NCBI GenBank assembly: GCA_964595485.1
Contig: CAZQQN010000004.1
Coordinates: forward strand, 50,716-114,715
DNA: 64,000 nucleotides
Source: CAZQQN01 sp964595485
Lineage (GTDB): Bacteria; Bacteroidota; Bacteroidia; CAILMK01; CAYYUA01
Direction: 5' to 3'
Shown: in pieces, positions 18,395 through 27,351 of the stretch
Numbering within the stretch: position 1 is the stretch's first letter
How the letters are laid out: each line of letters starts with the position of its first letter
Translations under genes and position numbers: made by a program
The notes under the pieces: generated by a model
What the model saw: only the letters and a program-made list of their open reading frames with translations
Database searches by the model: none
What the model was told of the DNA's origin: nothing

Positions 18395-18417
18395 TTACAA
18401 AAACCTTTATATTTTTG
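18386..18417 (+). promoter_or_regulatory. Promoter of the TetR-led envelope operon
   Basis: TTTG (18386-18389) and TATTTTTG (18410-18417) are separated by 20 nt, a full match to the Bacteroidota consensus. The -33 box lies in operator 1 and the -7 box runs into operator 2, so a bound repressor would exclude RNA polymerase. Transcription should start near 18424, just before the ATG at 18441. Confidence 0.7.
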
Positions 18418-18434
18418 ACCATACATTCAGTCAA
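18415..18434. promoter_or_regulatory. TetR-type operator 2
   Basis: TTGAC (18415-18419) and GTCAA (18430-18434) repeat the geometry of operator 1 with a different 10-bp centre (CATACATTCA). It overlaps the end of the -7 box and the likely transcription start. Confidence 0.65.
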
Positions 18435-18440
18435 AAAATT

Positions 18441-19031
18441 ATGGCACCAAAAACAGAAGAACAATTACGTGAGATAAGGGAATCGCAAAAGGAAAAAATT
18501 ACCAGTACAGGGCTGAAGCTTTTTGCCACAGAAGGGTTTGAAAAAACCACCATTGGAAAAATCGCTTCTGAAGCCGGTATATCCAAGGGTTTAATTTATC
18601 ACTATTTTTCAAGCAAAGACGCTATCCTGACTGCCATTTTTGAAAATTTGCAATCCATGGGGCAGGAGGCCACTACGTTTCCCGAGAATTTAACTCCCAA
18701 TCAATGCATGGTATATATGATAGAAAAGATATTTAGCTATATCGAGAATTCGCCTGAAATCATGCGATTTATGATATCCCTGGCAATTCAACCCTATGCA
18801 GCGAAAAAATACCGCTTACATATGCAAAAAGAAATGGAGACCCAGGTAAGCTGGATGGAAAACATCTTTGAAAAGATGGGCTACGAAGACCCTTATTATG
18901 AGGCCTACTACCTGGCTTCAAAATTAGATGGCATTGCGATCGGTTATATAACAATGGGTAAGGATTATCCTTACGAAGCAATCAAACAAAAACTCTTTAA
19001 AGAATATGTCTATCATGAAAAGCCTGATTAA
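18441..19031 (+). CDS. TetR/AcrR-family transcriptional repressor
   Basis: This 196-residue protein has the TetR N-terminal helix-turn-helix (about 18-65), with the classic TTIGKIASEAGISKGLIYHYFSSKDAIL stretch broken by the usual glycine turn. A variable helical ligand domain follows. A longer frame from the TTG at 18375 would read through the promoter and operators, so the ATG at 18441 is the real start. It very likely represses its own operon through the two palindromes upstream. The ligand is unknown; co-regulated genes suggest a lipid or amphiphilic compound at the envelope. The stop overlaps the start of the next gene. Confidence 0.9.
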   Translation: MAPKTEEQLREIRESQKEKITSTGLKLFATEGFEKTTIGKIASEAGISKGLIYHYFSSKDAILTAIFENLQSMGQEATTFPENLTPNQCMVYMIEKIFSYIENSPEIMRFMISLAIQPYAAKKYRLHMQKEMETQVSWMENIFEKMGYEDPYYEAYYLASKLDGIAIGYITMGKDYPYEAIKQKLFKEYVYHEKPD

Positions 19032-19761
19032 TACCGTCTTAGTAATTATCTTCACAATTCCCCTGCAAGCACAGGATGCCACAGAAATTGTTCGTAAAGC
19101 CAATAAGAAGTTTCGGGGAGAAACCCAGAAGGCCAAAATGTCCATGAAAATCGTAAGACCCAGCTGGAGCCGGACGATTGAAATGAAAACCTGGTCCCTT
19201 GGGAATAAGTACAGCTTAACACTAATCACAGCCCCGGCAAAGGAAAAAGGGCAGGCTTTTCTGAAACGGGGCAATGAGATCTGGAATTGGATACCCGATA
19301 TAGAAAGGCTGGTCAAGCTTCCCCCTTCTATGATGATGCAATCCTGGATGGGGTCCGATTTCAATAACAATGACTTAATCCGTGAATCCTCTATATTAAC
19401 AGACTATAACCACGAATTAATTGGCGAGGAAAAGCAGGCCGGTAAACGCTGTTATAAAATAAAAATGACACCCAAACCCGATGCGCCTGTTGTTTGGTCA
19501 AAAGTCATTACCTGGATTAATAAAAAAAGCTATCACCAGGTTCGATCAGAGTTTTACGGTGAAAATGGCGATTTAGTGGATGTTATGAAATTTTCCGAAG
19601 TCGATAAAATAGGTGAGCGTAAAATTCCGACCAACCTAACAATGATACCGCAAGAAAAAGAAGGTCATAAAACAATCATGAAATATCTAAGTGCCAATTT
19701 CAATGTTGATATGAAGCCGGCCTTCTTTTCGAAGCAGAATATGCGAAAATTAAGTCGATAG
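19015..19761 (+). CDS. LolA-like outer-membrane lipoprotein-sorting protein (COG2834)
   Basis: This exported protein of about 248 residues has a signal peptide (MKSLINTVLVIIFTIPLQAQ) and a LolA/LppX-like mature domain. Family segments include KMSMKIVRPSWSRTIEMKTWS, KEKGQAFLKRGNEIWNWIP and the later VWSKVITWINKKSYHQ. Proteins of this group form a half-open beta barrel that carries a hydrophobic ligand across the periplasm. An ATG at 19006 would add three residues. Either start overlaps the tetR stop (19029-19031), which implies translational coupling. Because ABC permeases and a barrel follow, it is probably the periplasmic carrier of an export system. Confidence 0.85.
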   Translation: MKSLINTVLVIIFTIPLQAQDATEIVRKANKKFRGETQKAKMSMKIVRPSWSRTIEMKTWSLGNKYSLTLITAPAKEKGQAFLKRGNEIWNWIPDIERLVKLPPSMMMQSWMGSDFNNNDLIRESSILTDYNHELIGEEKQAGKRCYKIKMTPKPDAPVVWSKVITWINKKSYHQVRSEFYGENGDLVDVMKFSEVDKIGERKIPTNLTMIPQEKEGHKTIMKYLSANFNVDMKPAFFSKQNMRKLSR

Positions 19762-19853
19762 CAATTTTAAAAAGGAAACTGGTTCTATTCCAATTTTTTG
19801 TGAAATTCAGGTTAGTTAAAACTCGATAATTAACCTCCAGAAACCTTCTACTT

Positions 19854-21074
19854 ATGCTAATAAAATTAGCCTGGCGAAACCTCTGGCGAAATAAAAGAAG
19901 GACCTGGATAACCATTGCTTCCATATTTTTCTCAGTCATTCTGGCGTTTTTAATGGGGTCCATGCAGGAAGGATCTTATAACAACATGATAGAGAATGTA
20001 GCAGGGTTTTATTCAGGATATGCCCAAATCCAGCATCAGGATTACTGGGAGCAAAAATCCCTCGAAAAGACCTTTGTATACACTGACGCTTTAAAACAAA
20101 CCCTCAAAAACCAAAAATTTCCAGGCCTTAAGGCGTTTGTCCCGAGATTGGAATCTTTTGCACTGGCTTCTTCGGGTAAGCTTACAAAAGGTGCTATGGT
20201 TATGGGCATAGCCCCTGATAAAGAAAAAACCATAATGAATCCCGATCAAAGTATCATTAAAGGTGAATACCTGGAAAATGGGGAAAACGCAATCCTTCTC
20301 AGTGAAGGCTTGGCGGATAACTTAAATATGACGATTAATGATACGGTAGTTTTATTGGGCAAAGGTTTCCATGGTGTGACAGCAGCCGGTGAATACCCGG
20401 TAAAAGGAATTGTTGAACTAGGGTCGCCTGAATTGAACAAGCAATTGACCTTTTTACCCTTAAAGCAAGCTCAACATCTTTTCAGCTGCCGGAAAAGACT
20501 TACCGCTATAGCGCTCATGACAGAAGATCAATCATACATCAACCCCATTACTAAAAAATTAAACAGCCTACTTGACAAACCTTATGAAGTAATGACCTGG
20601 AGAGAAATGAACCCGGATATGGTTCAGGCCATTGAAGCGGACCGTGGAAGCGGTATGATCATGTTGCTCATTCTTTATATTGTTATTGGGTTTGGCATAT
20701 TCGGGACAATCATTATGATGACTATGGAGCGGAAAAGGGAGTTCGCTATCCTCATTAGTATTGGCATGCACCGAAGCCGCTTGGCTTTCATGAACTTCCT
20801 CGAAACAATTATGATAGCTTTTTCGGGAATCATAACTGGTTTAATTGGGGGGTTACCCATTATTACCTACTTTTATTTCAACCCCTTACCCCTTTCCGGT
20901 AACATAGCCGAGGTTACCAAAAGCTTTGGCATTGAGCCTGTCTTGCCATTTTCAATCGACCCCAATGTCTTCATCAGCCAAGCGACCATTGTCCTTGTGA
21001 TTGCCCTGCTAACAGCTATTTATCCTGTTACGAAAGTGCTTCGAATGGATGTAATCAACGAAATGAAACGCTAA
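19854..21074 (+). CDS. ABC transporter permease, FtsX/LolE type (first)
   Basis: This 406-residue inner-membrane permease has the MacB/LolC topology. One transmembrane helix lies near the N-terminus (about 16-36), a large periplasmic domain covers about 40-265, and three C-terminal helices lie around 270-300, 315-345 and 370-395. The N-terminal motif LAWRNLWRNKRRTWIT is typical of FtsX-type permeases. Its closest relative in the window is the next gene, suggesting the two form a heterodimer. It is likely to pull substrate from the membrane for release to the LolA-like partner. Confidence 0.9.
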   Translation: MLIKLAWRNLWRNKRRTWITIASIFFSVILAFLMGSMQEGSYNNMIENVAGFYSGYAQIQHQDYWEQKSLEKTFVYTDALKQTLKNQKFPGLKAFVPRLESFALASSGKLTKGAMVMGIAPDKEKTIMNPDQSIIKGEYLENGENAILLSEGLADNLNMTINDTVVLLGKGFHGVTAAGEYPVKGIVELGSPELNKQLTFLPLKQAQHLFSCRKRLTAIALMTEDQSYINPITKKLNSLLDKPYEVMTWREMNPDMVQAIEADRGSGMIMLLILYIVIGFGIFGTIIMMTMERKREFAILISIGMHRSRLAFMNFLETIMIAFSGIITGLIGGLPIITYFYFNPLPLSGNIAEVTKSFGIEPVLPFSIDPNVFISQATIVLVIALLTAIYPVTKVLRMDVINEMKR

Positions 21075-21098
21075 TAAACAGCACATAAGAACCATTTT

Positions 21099-22316
21099 AT
21101 GGTAACCAAATTAGCCTGGCGCAACGTTTGGCGAAATAAAACACGAAGTGCGGTCCTCCTTCTTGCCATCACTTTTGGCCTTTGGGGTGGTATTTCGGCT
21201 ATGGGTGTCATGTCAGGAATGAATCACCAACGAATAAAAGATTTCCTGGAAACGCAAGTATCTCATATTCAAATCCATCATCCTGATTACGTTAAGGATC
21301 AAGATGTAAACAAAACCCTTGATAAACCGGATAAGCATTTAAAACGAATAAATGATTATCCCAAACTGAAAGCGGTCACGTCCAGAACAGTTGTTAATGG
21401 GATGATTTCCTCCCCAACCAATAGTACCGGTGTTAAGATCAATGGGATATCCCCGGCCAATGAGAAAAATGTTACAACCATTCACAAGAAAGTCATAAAA
21501 GGGAGTTATTTCAAGACTAACAAGCGGAATCCTGTCTTAATCAGTAAGAAGCTAGCAGACCAAATGGGGGTCAGCAAGGGGTCCAAAGTTGTCCTAAACT
21601 TCCAGGACTTCAGTAATGAGATAACATCGGGCGCTTTTACAGTCATAGGGCTATTCAAAACCAGCAATGCCCAATTTGATAAAACCAATGCTTTTATTCC
21701 CAAGCAGAAATTGCAGGCTTTGTTGGGGAAAAAGGATATAATCCACGAGATCGCGATTTACCTGGATAACCGAGAAGCAACAAAAAAGGTAGCTGATAAG
21801 CTCAGCAGCAATTTACCGGATAGTTACAAAGTGCAGACCTGGCGCGATATTCAGCCAAGCCTGGCCTACATTAATGACTTTAACACCCAATTACTATACT
21901 TTATCATGGTGATCATTTTATTAGGCCTGGCATTCGGTATCATGAACACCATGTTAATGGCGATTATGGAACGGACCCGTGAGCTGGGTATGCTAATGGC
22001 TGTGGGTATGAGCAAAAACCGGGTTTTCCGAATGGTTATCACGGAAACCATTTTTCTCTCCTTTCAGGGCGGTATCATTGGCATCCTGATAGGGTTTGGC
22101 ACAGTAGAATATTTTGGTAGCCAAGGTATAAGTGTAGCCGCCTTTTCAGAGGGATTATCAAGCTTTGGTTACGGGGACAAGATCTTCCCTTTCCTGGCGC
22201 TTTACAATTACCCTATCATCGCCGGATTGGTGATACTCACAGCCCTGCTTTCATCAATTTACCCAGCCTGGAAGGCATTGAAGCTCAACCCTGCGGAAGC
22301 AATCAGAGAGATTTGA
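21099..22316 (+). CDS. ABC transporter permease, FtsX/LolC type (second)
   Basis: This 405-residue permease has the same plan as its upstream neighbour, from which it is separated by 24 bp. The N-terminal LAWRNVWRNKTRSAVLLLAI helix, a periplasmic domain (about 40-260) and three C-terminal helices are clear. The motif MAIMERTRELGMLMAVGMSKNRVFRMV is the cytoplasmic coupling region that meets the ATPase in this family. Two different permeases plus one ATPase match the LolCDE layout. The presence of LolA-like and barrel genes in the same operon supports an envelope-directed function rather than drug efflux. Confidence 0.9.
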   Translation: MVTKLAWRNVWRNKTRSAVLLLAITFGLWGGISAMGVMSGMNHQRIKDFLETQVSHIQIHHPDYVKDQDVNKTLDKPDKHLKRINDYPKLKAVTSRTVVNGMISSPTNSTGVKINGISPANEKNVTTIHKKVIKGSYFKTNKRNPVLISKKLADQMGVSKGSKVVLNFQDFSNEITSGAFTVIGLFKTSNAQFDKTNAFIPKQKLQALLGKKDIIHEIAIYLDNREATKKVADKLSSNLPDSYKVQTWRDIQPSLAYINDFNTQLLYFIMVIILLGLAFGIMNTMLMAIMERTRELGMLMAVGMSKNRVFRMVITETIFLSFQGGIIGILIGFGTVEYFGSQGISVAAFSEGLSSFGYGDKIFPFLALYNYPIIAGLVILTALLSSIYPAWKALKLNPAEAIREI

Positions 22317-22375
22317 ATAGTACAGAAGAATAATAATAGGTAATGAACCTGTCATAACTTAAAAAAGCAAAGGCT

Positions 22376-23083
22376 ATGGACCATGTAATAGAAGCTTCCG
22401 GGATAACAAAAACCTACAAAGAAACAAAAGTACCTGTTCATGCTTTGAATGGCGTAGACCTAACCATTGAAAAAGGTGAATTCACGGCTGTAGTAGGACC
22501 TTCCGGTTCTGGTAAGACAACATTCCTTAACATTATCGGGGGGCTGGATAAACCTTCTACTGGAACTGCCACTGTCGCCGGAACCGATGTAACCAAGCTT
22601 TCAGCAAACGAAATGACGGAGTTCCGTCAGAAGAATATCGGTTTTGTCTTTCAATCCTTTAACCTGATACCGGTCTTAACAGCAGCTGAAAATACGGAAT
22701 TTGTCATGTTGCTTCAGGGGCATTCCAAAGAGGAAAGGGGAAAACGGGTAAAGCAATTACTAAAGCAGGTGGGCCTTGAAGATCGCCTAAACAGCCGGCC
22801 CAATGAATTATCAGGAGGCCAGCAACAGCGAGTAGCGGTAGCCAGGGCCTTAGCCTCCAAGCCCCAGTTTGTCCTGGCTGATGAGCCCACGGCAAGCCTT
22901 GATACCCAATCAGCTGAAAATCTCCTGGATATTATGTGGCGCCTAAACCAGGAAGAAGGAATGACCTTCATTTTCTCAACCCATGATGACCGCGTCATTC
23001 GAAGGGCCAGAAGGGTGGTTACCCTGGAAGATGGGAAAGTGCTTAAGGATTACTACCAAAATGAACCAGCTCAAGCTGAATGA
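22376..23083 (+). CDS. ABC transporter ATPase, LolD/MacB type
   Basis: This 235-residue nucleotide-binding subunit has every ABC motif: Walker A GPSGSGKTT at 41-49, Q-loop around 93, signature LSGGQQQR at 145-152, Walker B VLADEP ending in E170, and the switch His in STHDD near 205. Sequences such as ALNGVDLTIEKGEF and IGFVFQSFNLIPVLTAAEN are typical of the LolD/MacB subgroup, which drives mechanotransmission rather than transport through the membrane. It follows both permease genes. Its stop overlaps the start of the barrel gene (ATGA). Confidence 0.95.
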   Translation: MDHVIEASGITKTYKETKVPVHALNGVDLTIEKGEFTAVVGPSGSGKTTFLNIIGGLDKPSTGTATVAGTDVTKLSANEMTEFRQKNIGFVFQSFNLIPVLTAAENTEFVMLLQGHSKEERGKRVKQLLKQVGLEDRLNSRPNELSGGQQQRVAVARALASKPQFVLADEPTASLDTQSAENLLDIMWRLNQEEGMTFIFSTHDDRVIRRARRVVTLEDGKVLKDYYQNEPAQAE

Positions 23084-24348
23084 ATAAAAAACTTATCACA
23101 AAAACGGCTATGAAGCTTGAAATAAGTAGTAGTTTAAAAAGATTGGGTATCCTATCATTGCTGTTGTGGTTGGGCTTAAGCACCCCAGGCAGACTGGAGG
23201 CTCAAGCGCTTACCGACCAACAGGAAACTGTTCAGTTTTCCGGTTATTTGAAAAACCTCGGTATAGCACGAACAGATAAGCAATTCAAAAATCCGGTTTA
23301 TGGTAATTTAATGCATAACCGGCTTGAATTGGATCTCTATCCCGCAGAAGGATTGAGCTTTACCATAGAAGCTCGCAATCGTTTCCGCTATGGGGAGCAA
23401 GTCGAGTTATTCAACGAAGCTGGCTATGATTATGGGCGCTTTATGAATGCCCAGGATGGGATCGTAAACCTTTCTCATGTTTGGTTTAATGATAATGCTT
23501 ATGTCTTCCAAAGTGAAATAGACCGCTTTTACACTACTTATCAAACAGGAGACTGGCGATTCCGTGTTGGTCGTCAGCGTATCAATTGGGGTAAGAACAG
23601 GATCTGGAGCCCCAATGACCTTTTTAACAATTATTCCTTTTTTGATTTTGACTATGCTAAACGGCCAGGCGTGGACGCCATTAGAGCTGAATATTACCGG
23701 GATTACAGCTCTTCTATTGAAGTTGCATTCAACCCTGACGTGACGCTAGAAGAAAGCATAGGGGCCCTTTATTATAGCTTTCACCAATGGCAATATGATT
23801 TTCAGGTTATAGGCGGCTATTTCAACCATGAGCTTGTAACCGGCCTGGGTTGGTCTGGTTATATTGGCAGTGCTTCATTCAAAGGGGAAGCGAATTACTA
23901 TAAACCCTTGTTTACAGACCTAAGGAATAAGGGTTATGTGTTAGCTTCTTTATCCGGCAGTTATACCTTTAGCAATTCTTTAAACCTTCATTTGGAAGGT
24001 ATTTACAATGGCAATGATCAAAATTTAGGTTTTAACCAAGTCCTGAATTCATCAGGCCTACAGGCAAATAACCTTTCGCTGTTTCGGTATGGTGTATACG
24101 GGCAAGTAGGCTACAATATCCATCCATTGGTAAAAGCCAATCTTGGCAGCATTTTTTACCCTAAAGAATCCCTGAGGTTATTATCACCTTCCATTCGGTA
24201 TTCCGTGGGTGACAACTGGGAGCTCTACGCCCTGGCACAAATCTTTACGGGCAGTACCAATAACCTTTTCCCGGAAAATTTGCAGCGAGAACAATCGGCT
24301 TTTAACCAAATGAATTTAATTTCCGTTAGGGCTCAGTGGTCATTTTAA
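23080..24348 (+). CDS. Predicted outer-membrane beta-barrel protein
   Basis: This protein of up to 422 residues has a signal peptide (hydrophobic around 25-40, ending LEAQA) and a mature part with alternating polar/aromatic strands typical of a barrel. It ends in phenylalanine (AQWSF), the normal C-terminal signal for the Bam machinery. Repeated WGKNRIWSPNDLF and YGVYGQVGYNI-like segments resemble proteobacterial DUF1302 or alginate-export-like porins, but I cannot name a family with confidence. The ATG at 23080 overlaps the ATPase stop by 4 nt. A second ATG at 23110 gives a shorter signal peptide. Coupling to the ABC genes suggests it completes the export path at the outer membrane. Confidence 0.75.
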   Translation: MNKKLITKTAMKLEISSSLKRLGILSLLLWLGLSTPGRLEAQALTDQQETVQFSGYLKNLGIARTDKQFKNPVYGNLMHNRLELDLYPAEGLSFTIEARNRFRYGEQVELFNEAGYDYGRFMNAQDGIVNLSHVWFNDNAYVFQSEIDRFYTTYQTGDWRFRVGRQRINWGKNRIWSPNDLFNNYSFFDFDYAKRPGVDAIRAEYYRDYSSSIEVAFNPDVTLEESIGALYYSFHQWQYDFQVIGGYFNHELVTGLGWSGYIGSASFKGEANYYKPLFTDLRNKGYVLASLSGSYTFSNSLNLHLEGIYNGNDQNLGFNQVLNSSGLQANNLSLFRYGVYGQVGYNIHPLVKANLGSIFYPKESLRLLSPSIRYSVGDNWELYALAQIFTGSTNNLFPENLQREQSAFNQMNLISVRAQWSF

Positions 24349-24403
24349 TGATTAAAGGGCTTTTCCATTGATCCTCAATCAATTTTTTACTACATTAGAA
24401 GGT

Positions 24404-25987
24404 ATGAAATCCAGATTTTTTGTCTTGAGTTTTAGCCTCTTGCTACTTGGAGTAGCCCATGGTCAGAACACCAATATCTCCGAAGGTTCGGTATTTGACG
24501 GCGAACCGTTCATGGCTTGTAACCCCCAGAATAGTAGTCATCTGGTAATAGCCTGGATGAGTTTTGAGCGGCCGGGCAAATTGGCTATTAAAACTCGTAT
24601 TAGTAAGGACGGCGGTAGGACGTGGTCCAATAAGCAGTCACTCCCCCATGCTGATAGTCGCTTCACTTCAGCGGATCCATGCCTAACTTTTGACCATGAA
24701 GGGCATGTTTTTTTAAGCTACATTGACCATCAGCCCCCTCTCAATAAGGGTAGTATTTACGTGAGGGAATCTGAGGATGGTGGTAAAAGCTGGGGCAACG
24801 CCAATGAAGTTATGGGTATCAATGATGATCCTGGTAAAAAAGCCATTGACAGGCCATGGATGGTAATCGACCGCTCAGATGGTCCAAATCAGGGAAATGT
24901 CTATATTACCAGCATGAACGCATCAGGCGCAAAAAGCCCATTTCATCCCTACTTTCACCATTCTGAAAACAATGGTAAAAGCTGGGAAGAATGGCAGTAT
25001 TTAGATACAGTTAATTGGCTTGCAGGAAGTACCATAGCACAACCAATGCCCTCACCGGCTGTCTCTGCTGATGGAACCCTTTATGCAGCTTATCCTAGTT
25101 ACAAACCTTCTCAAAATCCTTTCCCAGCTTATATCCTGGCTACCTCTAATGACGGCGGCCAAAGCTTTACCTATCAAAAAATCACCAATGCACGGAATAC
25201 CATTAGAGACTCATTTGCGAAAAAAGGAAGTTTATTAAAAGCTGATCCCGCTAATAAAGATCATCTGGCATTCTTTTACCTTGCTAAGCCAGATGGCGAT
25301 GCCGATATTTTCTTGGCTGAAAGCTATGATGGCGGAAATACATGGAATGACCAGCAGCGGGTTAATGATGACGCTATCGGGAATAATCGCATGCAAGATT
25401 TGGTATGGGCTGATTTTAACCAGAGTGGGGACCTTTTCGTAGCCTGGCGGGATCGTAGGAATGCTGATAAAAGCGGTTATAAAACAAGCTCAGAAATTTA
25501 TGGAGCGGTTAAATGGCAGGATTCAAACAGTTTTGAGCCGAATATAAGGCTTTCTAATAAATCGGTCCAGTATGACTCCATATTAGCAAAAGCGGGGAAT
25601 GACTTTATGAATGTCCAGTTTGTCAATGATACGGTCCATGTCGTATGGGGTGATACAAGGGAAGCATCCCTGAACATTTGGTATAAGCGTCAAGCTCTGA
25701 AATCTAACCATTCATCTGGCGTCAAGGATCTGACCAATAATGAAAAAGGAAAAAATATAAACCTATCACCCAATCCAGCTTGCGATGTAGTTAGTATCAA
25801 TGTGAGCCAGGATGCTATAATTGATAAGGTTGTTTTAATAAACCCTGCTGGGAGGAAGGTGCTTTCCAAGCATAATCCTTCAAAAGCTCCTGAGCTAAAG
25901 ATAGATCAATTAGCCGAAGGAATCTATGGTTTAATTGTTCTCACTCAAAACCAAGTTTATCGTAAACCTTTGATCATTCAGAATTGA
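24404..25987 (+). CDS. Secreted Asp-box (sialidase-fold) protein with T9SS signal
   Basis: The 527 residues start with a signal peptide (MKSRFFVLSFSLLLLGVAHGQ). A beta-propeller with at least five Asp-box motifs follows: SKDGGRTWS, SEDGGKSWG, SENNGKSWE, SNDGGQSFT and SYDGGNTWN. The last 80 residues, beginning NLSPNPACDVVSI and ending YRKPLIIQN, are a type A T9SS sorting domain. The protein is therefore probably exported across both membranes and held on the surface or released. The catalytic Arg triad of true sialidases cannot be assigned by eye. A TTG at 24368 is in frame but the ATG at 24404 begins the signal peptide. It follows the barrel gene by 55 bp and may or may not share its transcript. 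Confidence 0.8.
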   Translation: MKSRFFVLSFSLLLLGVAHGQNTNISEGSVFDGEPFMACNPQNSSHLVIAWMSFERPGKLAIKTRISKDGGRTWSNKQSLPHADSRFTSADPCLTFDHEGHVFLSYIDHQPPLNKGSIYVRESEDGGKSWGNANEVMGINDDPGKKAIDRPWMVIDRSDGPNQGNVYITSMNASGAKSPFHPYFHHSENNGKSWEEWQYLDTVNWLAGSTIAQPMPSPAVSADGTLYAAYPSYKPSQNPFPAYILATSNDGGQSFTYQKITNARNTIRDSFAKKGSLLKADPANKDHLAFFYLAKPDGDADIFLAESYDGGNTWNDQQRVNDDAIGNNRMQDLVWADFNQSGDLFVAWRDRRNADKSGYKTSSEIYGAVKWQDSNSFEPNIRLSNKSVQYDSILAKAGNDFMNVQFVNDTVHVVWGDTREASLNIWYKRQALKSNHSSGVKDLTNNEKGKNINLSPNPACDVVSINVSQDAIIDKVVLINPAGRKVLSKHNPSKAPELKIDQLAEGIYGLIVLTQNQVYRKPLIIQN

Positions 25988-26298
25988 TATCCCAAACCCT
26001 TATTGAGGAAAAACTATACCAATAATACTTTATTTAGTCAAGCACTAATAAAGCTTTTCAAAAACAAAACCGCTTCAATTTTTCGGTTTTATAACGATGC
26101 TAATAGATTGTTAGGCTTCCCCTAATTCGTAACACCTAAAATGATAGTTTTCCAATCATTATCCTAATATTTACTTGCTAATTTTCATTTTAAAGCGCTC
26201 AGGGTAAATAGAATTAGGCTCATGAAAGATGATTTCCTATTTTTGCTTGTTTAGCGGTTTCAAAGGTTTAATGAAGGAGAACCGGTTATACTTAGCAT
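25988..26298. other. AT-rich intergenic region with a terminator-like hairpin
   Basis: About 310 bp with no gene. It holds the hairpin at 26066-26090 and, near its end, a TATTTTTG -7 box at 26238-26245 that may drive the next gene, although no good -33 box is paired with it. Confidence 0.5.
26066..26090 (+). terminator. Terminator-like hairpin after the T9SS-protein gene
   Basis: AAAACCG (26066-26072) pairs perfectly with CGGTTTT (26084-26090) around an 11-nt loop, and the 3' arm itself ends in TTTT. It lies about 80 bp after the stop codon. Confidence 0.45.
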
Positions 26299-27351
26299 AT
26301 GAGCTTTCAATTTCGTAAAAACCTACCCTTCATCCTCAGGAATATCCTTTTCTTACTCCTTGGCCTTTTGATCTTATACTTGGTCTTGGTTGGGGTAGGT
26401 TTTGAGGAAGTCGTTAAACACTTATCCCGGGTTAATTACTTATGGCTTTTTGCTCCTAAAATTTTTTTCCTTTTTTCCCATTTAGTACGTGCTTTTCGGT
26501 GGAAGCTAATCCTGAATTCATTAGGGTACTATCCGGGACTATTCAATGCCTTCTTAGCAGTCTTGACGACTTACCTAACCAATATTGGCCTACCCCGCTT
26601 TGGGGAAATATTCAGATGTTGGGTTTTAAAAAAACAACATAGTATTCCTATTAATGAATCGCTTGGTTCCGTTGTGGTTGAAAGGGCTTTTGATTCACTT
26701 TCATTGGTTTTAATGCTTTTTGGTATATTGATTTTCCAGTTCGAATTCGTAGGAAACTTTATTATCAATAATATTTTTCTAAACCTCTGGGCTAAGATCA
26801 AAATGATAGTGATAGATCAGCAAATCCTATTTTTCTTATTGGCAGGCTTGGCGGTTATTGTTTTGCTACTGTTCTACATTTTCCGGAGTCAGCTGCGGAA
26901 AACCATGGTTTACCAAAAAGGCGTAAATTTTTTAGGCGGCATATGGCGCGGCATTATGGGGATTAAAAAATTAGAGTACAAAGGACTCTTCTTATTCCAA
27001 ACAGTCCTGATATGGGTGTTCTTTTTTACCCATTTTCAGATGATGTATTTGGCCATGGAGGAAACAGCGCCACTATCAATCTCAGAGGGCTTTTTTGTCT
27101 TCACCATCAAAGGATTTGGCATGGCAGCCCCAATTCAAGCAGGTATTGGCGCTTTTCACTGGTTGGCCTCGGAAGGCTTACAGGCAGTTGGCGTTGCTGA
27201 AGGACCATCGGTTGCCTGGGCATTGGCGGCTCACGCTTCAGGCATGATAACCAATATAGTGCTTGGTGGAATAGCTCTTTTGATTCTTATAGCGAAAATT
27301 GGCAAGGAAACCATTCAGAAGATCCCTAAAGAGGAGCCATCCTCTTCTTAA
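26299..27351 (+). CDS. Flippase-like integral membrane protein (UPF0104/LPG synthase TM family)
   Basis: This 350-residue protein has about eight hydrophobic helices and no soluble domain. It fits the lysylphosphatidylglycerol synthase TM-region family (UPF0104), with the typical SHLVRAFRWKLIL and LPRFGEIFRCWVL segments near residues 55-110. Members without the C-terminal aminoacyl-transferase domain are believed to act as lipid flippases or transporters in glycan pathways. The ATG at 26299 agrees with the first helix. It converges on the sulfotransferase gene and the two overlap by 4 nt at their stops. Confidence 0.8.
   Translation: MSFQFRKNLPFILRNILFLLLGLLILYLVLVGVGFEEVVKHLSRVNYLWLFAPKIFFLFSHLVRAFRWKLILNSLGYYPGLFNAFLAVLTTYLTNIGLPRFGEIFRCWVLKKQHSIPINESLGSVVVERAFDSLSLVLMLFGILIFQFEFVGNFIINNIFLNLWAKIKMIVIDQQILFFLLAGLAVIVLLLFYIFRSQLRKTMVYQKGVNFLGGIWRGIMGIKKLEYKGLFLFQTVLIWVFFFTHFQMMYLAMEETAPLSISEGFFVFTIKGFGMAAPIQAGIGAFHWLASEGLQAVGVAEGPSVAWALAAHASGMITNIVLGGIALLILIAKIGKETIQKIPKEEPSSS

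Larger units (their letters stand above)
18117..18440. other. Divergent intergenic region between trkH and the TetR operon
   Basis: About 320 bp separate the two start codons. Near the trkH side, CAAAAATA at 18167-18174 gives a minus-strand TATTTTTG -7 box, but no good -33 element is paired with it. On the TetR side the operators and promoter at 18375-18434 are well defined. No gene is seen between. Confidence 0.5.

Noticed and set aside
18375..18440. Extended TetR N-terminus from TTG 18375
   Set aside because: This stretch contains the promoter and both operators; the family domain starts after the ATG at 18441.
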